The notes under the pieces were generated by a model, which saw only the letters and a list, made by a program, of their open reading frames with translations, was not told the DNA's origin and ran no database searches. The translations under genes were made by a program, and so were the position numbers. Shown here piece by piece: positions 23,029 through 34,690 of a stretch of 64,000 nucleotides of DNA. This stretch comes from Chelonoidis abingdonii (taxonomy: Eukaryota > Chordata > Testudines > Testudinidae). Numbering within the stretch: position 1 is the stretch's first letter; each line of letters starts with the position of its first letter. The stretch is taken from assembly GCF_003597395.2 (NCBI RefSeq), contig NC_133770.1, positions 88,331,481-88,395,480 of the forward strand, in the 5' to 3' direction.

Positions 23029-23712
23029 CGCAGGTCTCCAGGAACTAAAAACAGTGGATGGTGATTAAGACAAATCAGCTAGATTGTAACCACCCGTCTC
23101 TCCAGTGAGAGAGGTTCCTTCCCCTGGGAAAGCTCACATATCCTAGTTCAGACTTGATTCTTCCGAGACCAACAGACACAGAACAATCTTTTGGATAAAT
23201 AGACAGTTTAAAGTGACTTGGGGCCTTTGTTCTGATCCAGCAAACAGACAGGAACTCCTGACCAATGGGGGAGGAAGGGACAATCTGTAGGGAAGTGTTG
23301 GAGGGCTTGACATCGACCAGAGCCCTTGTGGAGATGGGGGGGATGCTCTCTGGTAAGCTTATTAGCATGCATGCAGCAGGTTGTTTTATTGTTTTTAATA
23401 TGTTTTCTCTATAATGCTTTTATCTTAAAAATAAACGTGCTTGCTTAGAAAGAGCTGAGTGGTAACTTACAACTGTGGCAATTATGCTGTTTGTAGCCTT
23501 CCAAAAGAAAGCAAAGCAGAGACATTGCCTGTGTATGCCATCTGTCTTGCTGGAGAACTCACAATGCAATCAGGGAACTGTGCAGTCTGGAAATACCCTG
23601 GTCAGAAGGGAGAGAGTTATGGTCTCCACCCAAGAGAGGTGATGGCTGGAGAGCTGGAAGCCTGAGAGCAGGTGCCCTTGCTGGACCACAGAGGGGGAAC
23701 ACAGCACCAGTT
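23029..23712 (+). repeat. LTR-like repeat
   Basis: It contains agctagattgtaaccacc, a polyadenylation-type aaaaataaacgtgcttgctt (near 23429) and ends ctgaactgtgaca. Its first 40 bases share a 35-nt block with 2106-2140. The left boundary is uncertain. Confidence 0.45.
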
Positions 23713-25689
23713 GTCCTGAACTGTGACAGTTTGTACCTGAGATTACTTCAGGTCACTTTGAACATGATACCATGTAGTCCAGGGTTTAGATGACTGGGTG
23801 TGCAAAAGAAAGGGGAAAGCCGTGCCTATAAAGTAGCCTAAAACATGGTCAGGGCACCATCCATTCTGCAACCTACCCCTTGCCAAAGAGTTGGGCAGCA
23901 CTAAGCTTTCACTTAAAGAAAGTTTTCACTTAAATTTCACAATACAATTTTGGGTTTGCACTTGTGTGCTGGGCAATTTCTTAGCTGAAGCCTTCCTATG
24001 CAGAGCTGTTCTGTGTCTGTGTCTTTCTGCAGCTGGGTGTGTCCCTACCTGTGTGTGCTGGAGAAGGCTTGAGGGCCTGGTTCAGCAAGGCAGTGTAAGG
24101 GAGCCCAGGCTGGTGGAACAGGTGGGTCCAGTGGTGCCCCAATACATCAGGTGGCACCCCATGGGGGGGGGGGGTAGAACCCATCACAGGGGTCACTTGG
24201 CTAGTAATAACCAAGGCTGGTGGAGACCAGAGTGCAGCTGTAGTGTAACAAGCCATGCTGGACTTATAATTATTGATGCAGGATATTATCATGACACTGA
24301 TGTAACCATAAGTCCTGTTATTAAATACAAAGGCTGAATGGTATTTACACAATTGTTCTAAACATGCCTAAAAAGTTGAATTTACAAGCAATTTACTATA
24401 TCCGAACATTAACAAAACCTTTATAAGCATTTGATCAGGTACTTACAAATTGGACTAAACCCAGGGGTTCTTAGACCCCTGTTGGTCAGCTCCAATCTGG
24501 TCAGGCAGGTATTAGCAATGAATCCTTTAAGAGTTTACTTTTTTATACCCTTTAACAAGCAATGATGTCACTGCCAATTACTGACTTCAGCTAAAAAACA
24601 ATTTGAGAAAGTTCACCCTTATTTCCAGTATTAATCCAGATAAAATTTACCATCTCTTTTTCTCCTCATGGCCTTTCCTCCCTCTCTCTTCCCTCCTCCT
24701 TGGTGACCAACAGTTTTTCCTTTGCACCTGGGTTCACATAGACCCTAATATTTGAGATAACACTGTTAAGTGGGGTGGGAACGGCCATGTTGGCTCTTCC
24801 TAAAACAGATTCTCTGTCTTATTTAAAACCATCTTCAGTCACTGCTGTTGGTCAGAGACCTTCTGTTTAGAAGCTTCCCTTTATTTCATTAGTCTTGGAA
24901 CCAGACCTCCTCCATACTTCTTTCCTTCTCATCTTACTACTTATTACTTTCAAGGCCTTTTGCTTGTGAGTTAGGGCTTTTCTTTACAACACACATTTCT
25001 CTAACCAAGCTTAAGCTAATTCTGATATTTTATATTTATTCTCTGAGCAGGCTGGTGGAGTCAGAGTTGCTGAACCAGGGCTGCTTAACACACAGTGACA
25101 TTCGGTGCATGCTTGTATGCTGGTTGGGAGCATCCAGACAGGGAGCTAGAGCAGCAGCCCATTTTAAGACACTCAGGGTTACAGGAAAAGTAATGGCAGA
25201 ACCTCTCACTGGTTTGGGTCACGCTCCAAAACACGACACCTGCCTGGCTTCATTATTCCACCCTACTACCAGCGTGTGACCTGAGCAAAGAGCTGACTCT
25301 GCAATACATTATTGCATGAGTAGATGAATAGCCCAAGAACATCTTGCAGTTCAGCCCAGGAAATACTCATTTCCCCTGCTGAGCGGCAGCTGGTTGTATA
25401 GATGCTGTGCACTACCAATACCACAAAAGGACGACAGAAGAAATAGAAATCTTTTTAAGGAACAATCAGGGTCAGTGAGAAGAACATATTCACTTTCCAT
25501 GGCAGCATACCCTCAGGTAAGACAGTATTATGCTTTATGTAAATTTGAAGGCGACACCATAGAAGAGGGATATTTACTAATGGTCTCTTATGTATCTAAG
25601 GAACTCTGTAGGTACCAACCTCCTGGTATCAGAGTTGACATTTAAGGTTCTTAAAGGTGACAGTACAATGGGTAACAGCCATGAAACTA
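23713..25689. other. Unassigned, repeat-rich non-coding sequence
   Basis: It includes a run of G near 24163 and pyrimidine-rich stretches near 24660-24720. No open frame has family resemblance, and no complete repeat could be delimited. Confidence 0.4.
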
Positions 25690-25925
25690 GAAAATGGAAA
25701 GTTTGGGTTAGTCATTATGGAGGTGGAAGGGAGAAATCTTGCTGTGAGATCAGGTAGAGAGTAGAATAATTTGCCGGGAGAAATAATTAAGCACAATCAC
25801 CAGAGATATTTAAGGACATATTGAAACACTCATGGAGTTAGTGTGTAGGACAGTCCAGCACTAGAGCAGAGGGATGAACTGAAGGACCCATCTACCCTGT
25901 CATCTGACGGTCTCTGGGTATTGCT
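25690..25925 (+). repeat. Old CR1 3' UTR fragment
   Basis: The order 'agaataatttgccgggaga', 'ccagagatatttaaggaca' and 'tccagcactagagcagaggg', with tgaaggacccatctaccct, mirrors the CR1 3' untranslated region. It is strongly diverged. Confidence 0.5.
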
Positions 25926-26109
25926 TTTTATTTTAGATTTGTATTAAGATTTTACAAATACACCAGGTGCCAGGGTATATTACTGCTCAACATGGTCCAA
26001 AAAACAACCACCCCACAACATCAATGTCTACACACATCCCTTTAATACAGAGGAAATGGCACAGAGGAGAAGGGAAGCGAGAAAGTATGGTGTGGAAGGA
26101 TGATCTTAC

Positions 26110-26290
26110 GGTATAGACACTGACTCAAAAAATCTTATTCCTGGCTTTGCCACAGACTTTCCATGTGACCCTTGTCAAATTGCTTGATCTGTTTATGACT
26201 CAGCTTCCCATTTGTAAAAAACTGGGATAATTAATAAATAAAGGCAGGCTTACCTCATGGGGTTGTGAAGATATATGCATTTATGTTTCT
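26110..26290 (+). repeat. MIR SINE
   Basis: The MIR order is visible: 'tcctggctttgccacagac', 'atgtgacccttgtcaaattg', 'tgactcagcttcccatttg', 'aaaaactgggataattaat', then a gttgtgaagata tail. Confidence 0.75.
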
Positions 26291-26544
26291 GATATGCTTC
26301 TCTAATATGGTGATGTAGGTCAGATAGGTACCTGTAATGAGACAGATGCACCTCCAGAAAGATGAACAAGTGCTTCCAAATATGTTCCCTTGCAACAAAC
26401 CATCAGTAAGTGTAGCGCACTCCATGGGTAGTGAACTGGTTAAACTATAACGAAAAATAAACATAGTCACTATCTACAACTATATGAAAAATCTCATTAA
26501 AATACCAAGGAGGGAAAGGAGTTGTTTTAAGGGAAGTTAAGGCT

Positions 26545-26755
26545 GAATACCAAAAAAGATTTACTAATTCCTATTAAATGGTGGAATAATCCCTAAAAGG
26601 AAGAAGTGGTTGCAATCCCCATTACTGAAAACTTGGCTAGACAGTTCTGGAAAAGACAGGCTGCAATGTACCTCATTGACAGGCACATGAAGCAACGGAT
26701 TTAACAAGTCTTTCATCTCTAATTTCAAGGAAGGCGTCATACAAATAATCATATA
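26545..26755 (+). repeat. Old CR1 3' UTR fragment
   Basis: The text 'aaatggtggaataatccct', 'atccccattactgaaaactt' and 'agacaggctg' resembles the CR1 3' untranslated region. It is diverged and incomplete. Confidence 0.4.
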
Positions 26756-27796
26756 AACAACAACAAGGGAAAGGGAGGAGTGAGGAAGTAAGTAGGTGTG
26801 GTATTTTAAGGAAGAACGAGAGGGTGGGATTAACAGTCACTGCAAAAGGGCAGGATAATGAATTCCATGTGGAAATTTGTCTTCAACAGAACACAGAAAA
26901 GAAATCTGAATGAATAGAAAGGAGGGAAGGTCCTGTAGGAAGAACTACTGATAAAGAGCAGGTAAGATAAACTTAGAAAAAAATTTTTATCTGTATGAAT
27001 TGGCCCATCCAGTCTACGTGCATTTTAAAACCATTCAAGGAATCCTCCAACATACATATTTACCTTGGAAAATTAATTCTAAAAAGTATGGACTGCTCAG
27101 GGGAGGTCAGCAGACTGGGGGAAACAAATGTAGCAGGGGCACAACCAGAAATTTCATAAGAAGGGGGCCCAACGTTCTCCCCATATTGCTCAGCCCAGAG
27201 CATTCCCCTTGCTACTCTCCCACCCGTCCTGAGCTCTCTCTCACTTCCTCTGCACCCAGACCACACACTCGGCCCTGCACCCACTCCATACACATTCCCC
27301 TCCTGCTGCCCCACACCTAGCTTCACACTCTTTCCTTCACATTGCCCTGCACCCAGCTCTGAGCTCTCCCCCTGCACCCAGCCCTGTGGTCTCTCCACTT
27401 CCACACCCAGCCCCAAGCTCTTACCCAGAGAGGCAGTCAGGCTGAATAGCACCATCTCCCCACAGGGGGCGGACAGTTCTGGAAGCCTACTGTTTTTCTG
27501 CTTCCCTAGGAAGCACCAAAATCACAGATCAAACCCTTCCATCCATCTGAGATTTCCCTGTGGCCCGTGCTCCACTTCTCCACAGAGACTGGGGGTGCTC
27601 AGTGCCCATAGGGTGCAGGAAAGACATCAAAGATGTGGAAGCCAAGCAGGAGCATGAGCTCACAGTGCCCCTCAAATTTAGCCTGGCTACCCCGTCATCC
27701 CAGCAGGGAATGGGCTCTGCTATTATGCCTCCCAGTTCTAGTCAGGGGCCAACGGGGGGGAGGGGGGAGGAGGGAGAGGGCTGGGCCCTCTAGACA
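26756..27796. other. Unassigned; C-rich stretch, possibly a hAT-type fragment
   Basis: From about 27125 there is 'gtagcaggggcacaaccag' and then a C-rich body to about 27480, which looks like a MITE. I could not find both ends. Open frames here follow the C-rich composition and are not genes. Confidence 0.35.
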
Positions 27797-28098
27797 CAGG
27801 GGTGGCTCCAGGCACAAGCGCAGCAAGCGCTTGTCTGGGGTGGCAAGCCGCGGGGGGTGGCCTGCTGGTTGCTGTGAGGGCAGCAGTCAGGCTGCCTTCG
27901 GTGGTGCACCTGCGGGAGGTCTGCCGGTCCCGCGGCTTTGGTGGCGATTAGGCAGCGGGTACGCTGAAGGTACGGGACCGGCAGATCACTCGCAGAAACT
28001 CCGCTGAATCCACGTGACCAGCAAACTGCCTGCAGAAACGCCACCGAAGGCTGCCTGACTGCCATGCTTGGGGTGGCAAAAAACATAAAGCCGTCTCT
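27797..28098. mobile_element. hAT MITE with a perfect 8-bp target duplication
   Basis: It starts caggggtggctccaggc and ends ataaagccgtctctg. It is flanked by tctagaca on both sides (27789-27796 and 28099-28106). Same family as 18899-19175 and 37680-38954, with 'cttggggtggcaaaaaa' near the 3' end. Confidence 0.85.
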
Positions 28099-28374
28099 GT
28101 CTAGACATTTACCCACCCACCATTGAACCACTGGAATATAGTACACATTTTCAAAAAAAAGAAAAGCGGAGTGAGCCTAGCAATTATCATCCTGTAAGGC
28201 TAACAGCAAAACACCAACCACCTCAATGGAATTATCAGGCAATCAATGGAAATTAGGTGTATAAGTGCTTATAAAAATCCCATCAGGTGCCTACCTGCAT
28301 CTTTAGCACCTAAATACTGTTAAATCTGGTTCTTTGAGACTTAGGAGTCCCACTGACTGTCAATGAGACGCTAC

Positions 28375-28700
28375 AGACCTTGATCAGGATTACTACGCCG
28401 CTCGGTGTGAAAAATCCACATCCCCAAACAATGTAATTAGGTTGACCTAACCTCTCATGCTTCTCCCATTGACATACCTACCACCCCTTAGGGAGGAGAA
28501 TTAACTACGCCAGTGGGAGAAGCATCTTCACTTAAGCGCTACAGAGGCACACCGGCATCGTTTTAAGTGTAGACCTGCCTTAAGTTACTTTTGAAAATGG
28601 GACTTTGATGTCTAAAACTCTGTGCTCCTTTTAGCAACACGGTGGAAGTGGCACAGCTGTGCCACTAAAAGCTGCGTAGTGTAGACATGGCCTAAATCCT
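28375..28700. repeat. DNA transposon (MITE) fragments
   Basis: It contains 'ttttaagtgtagacctgcct' near 28560 and 'gcgtagtgtagacatggcct' near 28673. Both are ends of the 'tgtctacac' MITE group. Probably two damaged copies. Confidence 0.45.
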
Positions 28701-28863
28701 AAAAGTGACAGTTGTAATGATTGATCAAGTCAAAGTGTCTTTCAGAGCAGATCCAGGGGATAACCCCTGGGGATCAATGTCCCTGGCCTTGAGAGAGTTC
28801 AAACAGCAAGGAGATGAAAAATTTTCCTGTGTCTTTGTTATATTTTATTTCATTCAGTCTCTA

Positions 28864-29092
28864 AGGCTATGTCTACACTACACAGTTGTTAGCGACAAGG
28901 CTGTTTGTCGGCTCTCCTGCCGACAAAAGTTCTACCCCCAATGAGCGGCGTTCACATTGTTGCTTCTGCCAACAACACACTGTTCACACTGGTACTTGCC
29001 GCTGCAAAACTTTTGTCTTTGGGGTGGCGTTGGGGTTAACACCTCTGAAAGACAAAAATTTTATCGTTCAATTGCCAGTGTAGACATAGCCT
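28864..29092. mobile_element. Complete 229-bp MITE
   Basis: The terminal inverted repeats are aggctatgtctacact at 28864 and its perfect complement at 29077-29092. The interior 'ttgtcggctctcctgccgac' and 'aaaacttttgtctttgggg' matches the element at 13288-13937. Confidence 0.75.
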
Positions 29093-30909
29093 AAGTCCAT
29101 AGGATGAGCATCCTTGCATGTAGCATTTCCAAGGTGTGATACGCCATTAACTATCCCTTTGTATTGCGCTAGTCCTTGACGGCCCACCTGATTTTGACAG
29201 TTTTTCTGGGCAGGCAGGGAGAATCACTCTTGATTCTTCCCATCTGAGTTCACAAGTTTAAAGCAAACATTTTCAAAAAGCTATAAAGGAAAACTCACAT
29301 ATTTCCTTATAGCATGGAATACAGACAGTACATCTGAGATGACTGCATGCTGCAATTAACAAGCATTGTATAGACTCTAACCACTGCACACATTCTTATA
29401 AGATTGATACCTGTTTTGAGCAACTCAATACACACAAGTGAACTGGTCTGGTCTCCAACTAGGAGTGTGTCCATTCTTAGATAATGCCTGCAGCCTTGGC
29501 AAGATGCTTGGCAAAAGCTGCCACCATCACAGAGGCATCATCAGAAGCAATAGAACTTCATTGAGAGAAACACATACCAGCCTTCAAGCAGATCCCAGCC
29601 AAGCAAGAGGTGGATGGGTGTAATCACAGATATGCAGAAGCAGGTGCATCTGTGTGTGGGAAGGGCGATGGCTGAGAATAATTAGGCTGGGACTGCCTAG
29701 GCATCCGTATGTCTTCACATAGGTCCCCACTATAAGTTAAGGCTTGTCCAGGGCCAGTACTGGCATAACTTATTCAGTATTATCTAAATACACCTCCCTG
29801 CTGTGAAACACAGAGAAAACCCACATCTGTGATGGATGCACTGAAGCCATGGTTTGTTTAGATGAGCACATCAAACAAGAGTGTGAAGGGTGTGACTGAG
29901 GTGTGAAAACTCCTCACTCGCTGTCTCAGCAGGGGGTTAAATTAGCATCTGAGCGAGAATGTCGGCTCGAGCCCCCACCCAGTGACCTGGGACACTTACA
30001 TACCACACCCTCCTGGGCGCCTCTAGGAGGCAATACTTCCCCTCTCACAAGCACGGAGTCTGAGTGTAGCAAAACCTTTTTTAATAAAGGAAGGAATCAG
30101 TGCGGCATCCCTTTGGAGAAACACCACAAACAGAGTTATAACACAAACCATAAACAAAAACACCCACACCCCAAGTACATTTGGAAATGTCCTTTTCCCC
30201 TTAGGGTCTTAAGTCCAATCACTCCAAAGTCCAACAACCCAAAAGTCTTTGGTCAATGCCACCCTAGGATTCAAGAGTCTATCTGTAGAGGTCCCTCCCC
30301 CCAGCCTGGGTGAAAGAGGCACCTTACATGGTCCAGGGCCAACTGCCCTGCATCTCGGTGGATTCTGCTTCTGCCTTCTCCATGAACTGCTCCGCCTTAC
30401 CAGCCACTCCACTCTGCTCCTCCAGCCATCCTCACGAACTGCTCTGCTCCACCAGCTGCCCCATGAGCTGCTCCAGTTGTCCCTGCAAACTGCTTGGCTC
30501 CACTCACTCCGTGGGCCACTCCACCCGTTCCACAGCTACTTCATTCTGCCAGCCGTTCCGCTCCACCAGCTGTCCCGTGGTCCGCTTCAGCCATCTCCAC
30601 AAACTGCTCCACTCTGCCAACTGCTCTGTTCTGTAGTATAGCTTCAGGCTTCCCCACTAGTTAGCACAGTACTCAGTGCTCGCAGCTCAGTAATTTCAGC
30701 TCTTTTGTGATTTCAACTCTTGGTGATCTCAGCACATAGTAGGGGAGCCCCAGTGCTAGTGCACCATTTGCCCAAAGTGAGTTCAGCTCAGTAACCTGTA
30801 TCTAGATTCTTAAGGGAATAAAAAGTCAATTTTGACATTCCACAGTGGAGAGAAGAGGAGTGGAACTGGTGCATCTAGCTCCACAAGGAGACTGAACCAC
30901 CAGGCACAA

Positions 30910-30910
<1 letters not shown>

Positions 30911-30989
<79 letters not shown>
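30911..30989 (+). repeat. Hexamer microsatellite (TACCCA)n
   Basis: About 13 tandem copies of TACCCA, nearly perfect; the - strand unit is TGGGTA. It resembles but is not the vertebrate telomere hexamer TTAGGG. It generates artificial Met-Gly and Pro-Ile open frames. Confidence 0.95.
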
Positions 30990-30994
30990 CCCCA

Positions 30995-30996
<2 letters not shown>

Positions 30997-31033
<37 letters not shown>
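30997..31033 (+). repeat. (CT)n microsatellite
   Basis: About 18 uninterrupted CT dinucleotides, seven bases after the hexamer array. Confidence 0.95.
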
Positions 31034-31040
<7 letters not shown>

Positions 31041-31884
31041 TGGGTTTTGGAACCCATGTCCCTTGTCTAGCAAGTACCACCCAACTGAGGTTGAGTCATT
31101 TCTGTCACAAAGCAGTCCCACAGCTCCCCATTCACACAATCATGGTGACAAACTTTTTTTTTTCTTCTGCCCCAATAACAACGAAATTGGGGATCCCAGA
31201 GCTGTTAAAATCACCATTCCAAGCTGCTGTGGGCTTATGCTAAGTTGAGGGCTGATACCAATGCAAATCTGTCCACACCTTTTGAGATTCTTGACATTCT
31301 TTCCACACTCCCTACAATTTACCACCAGATGTCAGGATACAGCTCATCCTGACTCTGCTTACATCTAAAATAGACCCTTGGCTAAAAGGTCTGTTTTTGA
31401 CTTGTCAGCAGTAATGCCTTTAACTCAGGGCACATCTACATAGGGGGATAATGCGCTCTACAGAGCTGTGATTCTAAAGCACACTAACATTTTGCTCATT
31501 AATTGATCTGTAGTCCCCTTGTGCATTTTAACATAGTACCATAGCACTTCATTAAAGAGCACTGGGGAACTTTTAGTGTGCACCAGCATGGTCTACATGT
31601 ACCAATTAATGCCTAAGATGTTAGTGAGATGTAGAAATCATGCCCCCATATTGCACATTTCTGCACCATAGAGACAACCCCCGCAGGCTCTTAGCATGGT
31701 CTAAAAGTGGTTAGCATGAGTTTTTGTAACATCATGTTGAAATGAGCGAGCAATTTGACTGGAAAGATGAGAAATGTAAACTGGGTTTGCTCTCTTTTCA
31801 CCAGGCGTGTGGTTCATGGCCACTAAAGATTGCAAAACTATTCCTATATATGTATATTTACATTTATACACATATATACTACAG

Positions 31885-32599
31885 CTGTGGTCACCAACTG
31901 GTCAATCACGATCTTCGGTGGGGCTGTCGTTAAGACAGGCTCCCTGCCTGTCCGAGCCTCACACCACTCCTGGAAGAGGCCAGCATGGCCTCACTTGCGG
32001 GGGGAGGGGGAGAGGGCAGGGGTCTCCCTCCACATGCTGCTCCTGCCTGAAAGCACCGCCCCTGCACCTCCCATTGGCCACAGCTTCCTTTCCTGGCCAA
32101 TGGGAGCTGCGAGGCTAGGCTTGCAGAGAGGGGCAGTGCCATGTGCCACCCCCCCCTCCCAGGGGCTGCAGGGGTGCATTGGCCGCTTCCAGGAGTGACG
32201 TGGAGCTGGGGCAGGCAGGGAGCCTGCCTTATGTGCAGCCATGCTGCACAGCCAACTGGTAGCTGCTGGAGGTAAATGCTGCCTGGAGGGAGGCTGCACC
32301 CCATCCCCCAGCCCTGACTCCCCTCCCAGAGCCAGCACCCTGTATGCCCTTCTGAATCCCAACACTCTGCCCCAGCCTGGATCCCCCTCCTGCACCTAAA
32401 CTCCCAGAGCCGCCCCCCGCCCCCCGCACTCCAACCCCCTGCCCCAGGCCAGTGAAAATGAGTCAGGGTAGGGAAGAGTGAGTGACGGGGGAGGTGATGG
32501 AGTGAGTGGGGCGGGGCTTTGGGGAAGGGGCAGGATGGATCCTGGGTTGCTCTTAAATTCAAATAGCGATCTTGGGCGTAAAAAGGTTGGAGACCACTG
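31885..32599. mobile_element. hAT-type nonautonomous element
   Basis: It begins ctgtggtcaccaactgg and ends aaggttggagaccactg, giving inverted ends. The flanks are tactacag and cactacaa (6 of 8 identical). The GC-rich interior gives several long but meaningless open frames (up to 210 codons). Confidence 0.7.
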
Positions 32600-32654
32600 C
32601 ACTACAATATAGAATGATTGAGAATCACTGATGTGAGAAAGAGTGTGTTGGCAG

Positions 32655-33253
32655 CAGGGCCAGATGAAAAGTGAGCCCGGGGCTATTGGATTTTGTGGGG
32701 CCCCTGTATAAAAGTTGTTTTCCTGGGAGGGAGTTTGATGCTAGAGAGGGCTGGGACAGGGAATTGGGGTGCAGAGTCTGGGAGGGAGACTGATGCAGGA
32801 GAGGGCTGGGGCAGGGAATTGGGTGCAGGGAGTGAGGTGCAGGCTCTGGCTGGGAGGTGCTTACCAGAGGTGGCTCCCAGCCAGTGGCACAGCAGGGCTC
32901 AGGCAGGGTGCCTGCCTGCCATAACCCCATGCCACTCCCAGAAGCAGCCGGCTGCAGACACATCTTTGCGGCCCCTGGAGGGAGGGGGACAGCATGTTTC
33001 TGTGCACTGCCCGCGCCCACAAGCACTTCCCCTGTAGCTCCCATTGGCTGGGAACATGCTAGCAGCTGGCTGCTTCCAGGAGCAGCATGGGGACATGGCA
33101 TGCAGGCACCCTGCCTGAGCACCCCGCTGCACCACAGGACTTTTAGCAGCATGGCGTTGGAGATCATTGCCTTTGATTTATTTTTGTGGGGCCCCTCCTT
33201 CAGCTGGGGCCCTGGACTGCAGCACCTAAAGCCCCTGCCTTAATCCAGCCCTG
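32655..33253. mobile_element. hAT-type nonautonomous element with a perfect 8-bp target duplication
   Basis: It starts cagggccagatgaaaagtg and ends cttaatccagccctg. It is flanked by gttggcag on both sides (32647-32654 and 33254-33261). Internal 'gtggggcccct' blocks near both ends are typical of the family. Confidence 0.85.
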
Positions 33254-33524
33254 GTTGGCAGGGCAGTATATCATCTGTTACCTGAAACCAAAAAGCAGAA
33301 TATGTTCTACAGCTATGTTTTTGGAAGCTTGGTAGGCACAAAAATAGAGCAGGGCTGTGGCTGGGACCAGAGGAAGTAGATTACAATAAAATGAGCAGGA
33401 GAAAAAAATTAAAAAAGGAAGAGAGATGGTTTGAGAAAGAAGCAGAAGTTGATTTAATGTTTGCTGTATTCTACAAAGGCAAGTGTTTGAGTGAGAGGTT
33501 GTTACAAACATTTCTAGCCTAGTG

Positions 33525-33851
33525 CAGTGTTTCTCAGCCTCTTCAAATGAGATCCCTTACTGGGGATCAACATTTTTCAAAATGCTCTTACATTTGCAAT
33601 AAATAGAACAATGATAAGCCTATAGAATTATGTGTATGTGTTACAAGAGGTTGACAGAGAATCCCAACTGCAAAGGGTTCAGGGTTTGCAGGGAGAGGGA
33701 GATTCTCTTAGCTTTAGACTGTAATAATATTTTCAACATCCCATGATCTCCCGGATTGTCTTTCATAACATACGTACATACATACCGACTGGTACTACTA
33801 ATCATAATGAGCTTTCCTGGGGGGGTATGAACCACCAGTTAAGAGGCACTG
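33525..33851. mobile_element. hAT-like MITE
   Basis: It starts cagtgtttctcagcct and ends ccagttaagaggcactg (inverted ends). The flanks gcctagtg and gcctaact agree at their first five bases. Confidence 0.6.
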
Positions 33852-34589
33852 GCCTAACTGAGTATAGTGTTACCATAAGAGCCAATTTTTCAAAAAAGAG
33901 GAGCCTACGTTACATACACAAAATAGAAAGCTATGGAAAGACACAAGGAGGTGACTATGTACATACACATTCCAGTTGCATGTGCAATATGGGTAAGTAA
34001 GTGTACAACCAGCCGACTCTGTGTCTGCAATTCCCCCCAAGACTCAACATGCCCTAGGGCATGAAAGCCACTGTCTGTCAAACACAGCTGTGCGTGTGGT
34101 ATGGTATTGAAACTTTCCAAAGGAACCCACAAGCAGAGTGGTTAAGCCTATATCATTGAGAGAGGGTCAGCACAGAAGGAGGCCCATAAAGGCGAAGAGA
34201 AAGTAAAAAGAAAAAAAAACATAAGTTCCCTGTCTCAAAATAGTGAATGTCAAACAACACTCCTGGGGATCAAATGCAGCATAGAGATGAGGGGGTAGCT
34301 AGCAGAACCTCAAGAATCAGCTTCAGGAACTAGCCGTATTTACAAGTCCTATTGATCAGACATTTGGGACTAGCTGGATAAACTTACCCTATAGATCAGA
34401 GTAACGTGTGACCTACTGTGTGATAGGCAGATGTCCAAGAAAAACCTCAGCATCATGAGAGCAGGCAGAGCAGAGGTCACTTTTGCTATGGTGTCAGAGG
34501 ATGATTTGAGCATTACAGCCATTGCTCATCCTGCCAGCCAGGATACTGCAGTGTCCATCAGAGCTGTGTATCCCAGTAAAAAAATCAGA
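33852..34589. other. Unassigned non-coding sequence
   Basis: Nothing was recognised. Confidence 0.35.
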
Positions 34590-34690
34590 TCAGATGAGAA
34601 GGGCCCATCATGATTACCTAGTCTGACCTCTTGCATACAGAGGCCATTGATTTCTCTCAGTAATTTCTACAGCATCCCAGTACTTTGTGG
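34590..34690 (-). repeat. CR1 3' end fragment
   Basis: The text 'gaagggcccatcatgatta' and 'cctagtctgacctcttgcat' is the reverse complement of the CR1 3' terminus. Confidence 0.55.

Larger units (their letters stand above)
29096..31620 (-). repeat. Repeat B, inverted copy, interrupted by an LTR-like insert
   Basis: The blocks 29096-29935 and 31326-31620 are the reverse complement of 2125-3303. The stretch between them (about 29940-31325) is extra. It contains the block shared with 1620-1700, an AATAAA (near 30082), C-rich imperfect repeats of a 'gctccac' type and the simple repeats listed below. Confidence 0.5.

Noticed and set aside
30911..30989. Interstitial telomere array
   Set aside because: The unit is TGGGTA on the - strand, not TTAGGG.
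30810..31080. Met-Gly and Tyr-Gly repeat open frames (and Pro-Ile on the other strand)
   Set aside because: They are translations of the hexamer and CT microsatellites and have no gene context.
31930..33250. Open frames of 114-210 codons on both strands
   Set aside because: They lie wholly inside two GC-rich nonautonomous hAT elements with inverted ends and have no domain resemblance.
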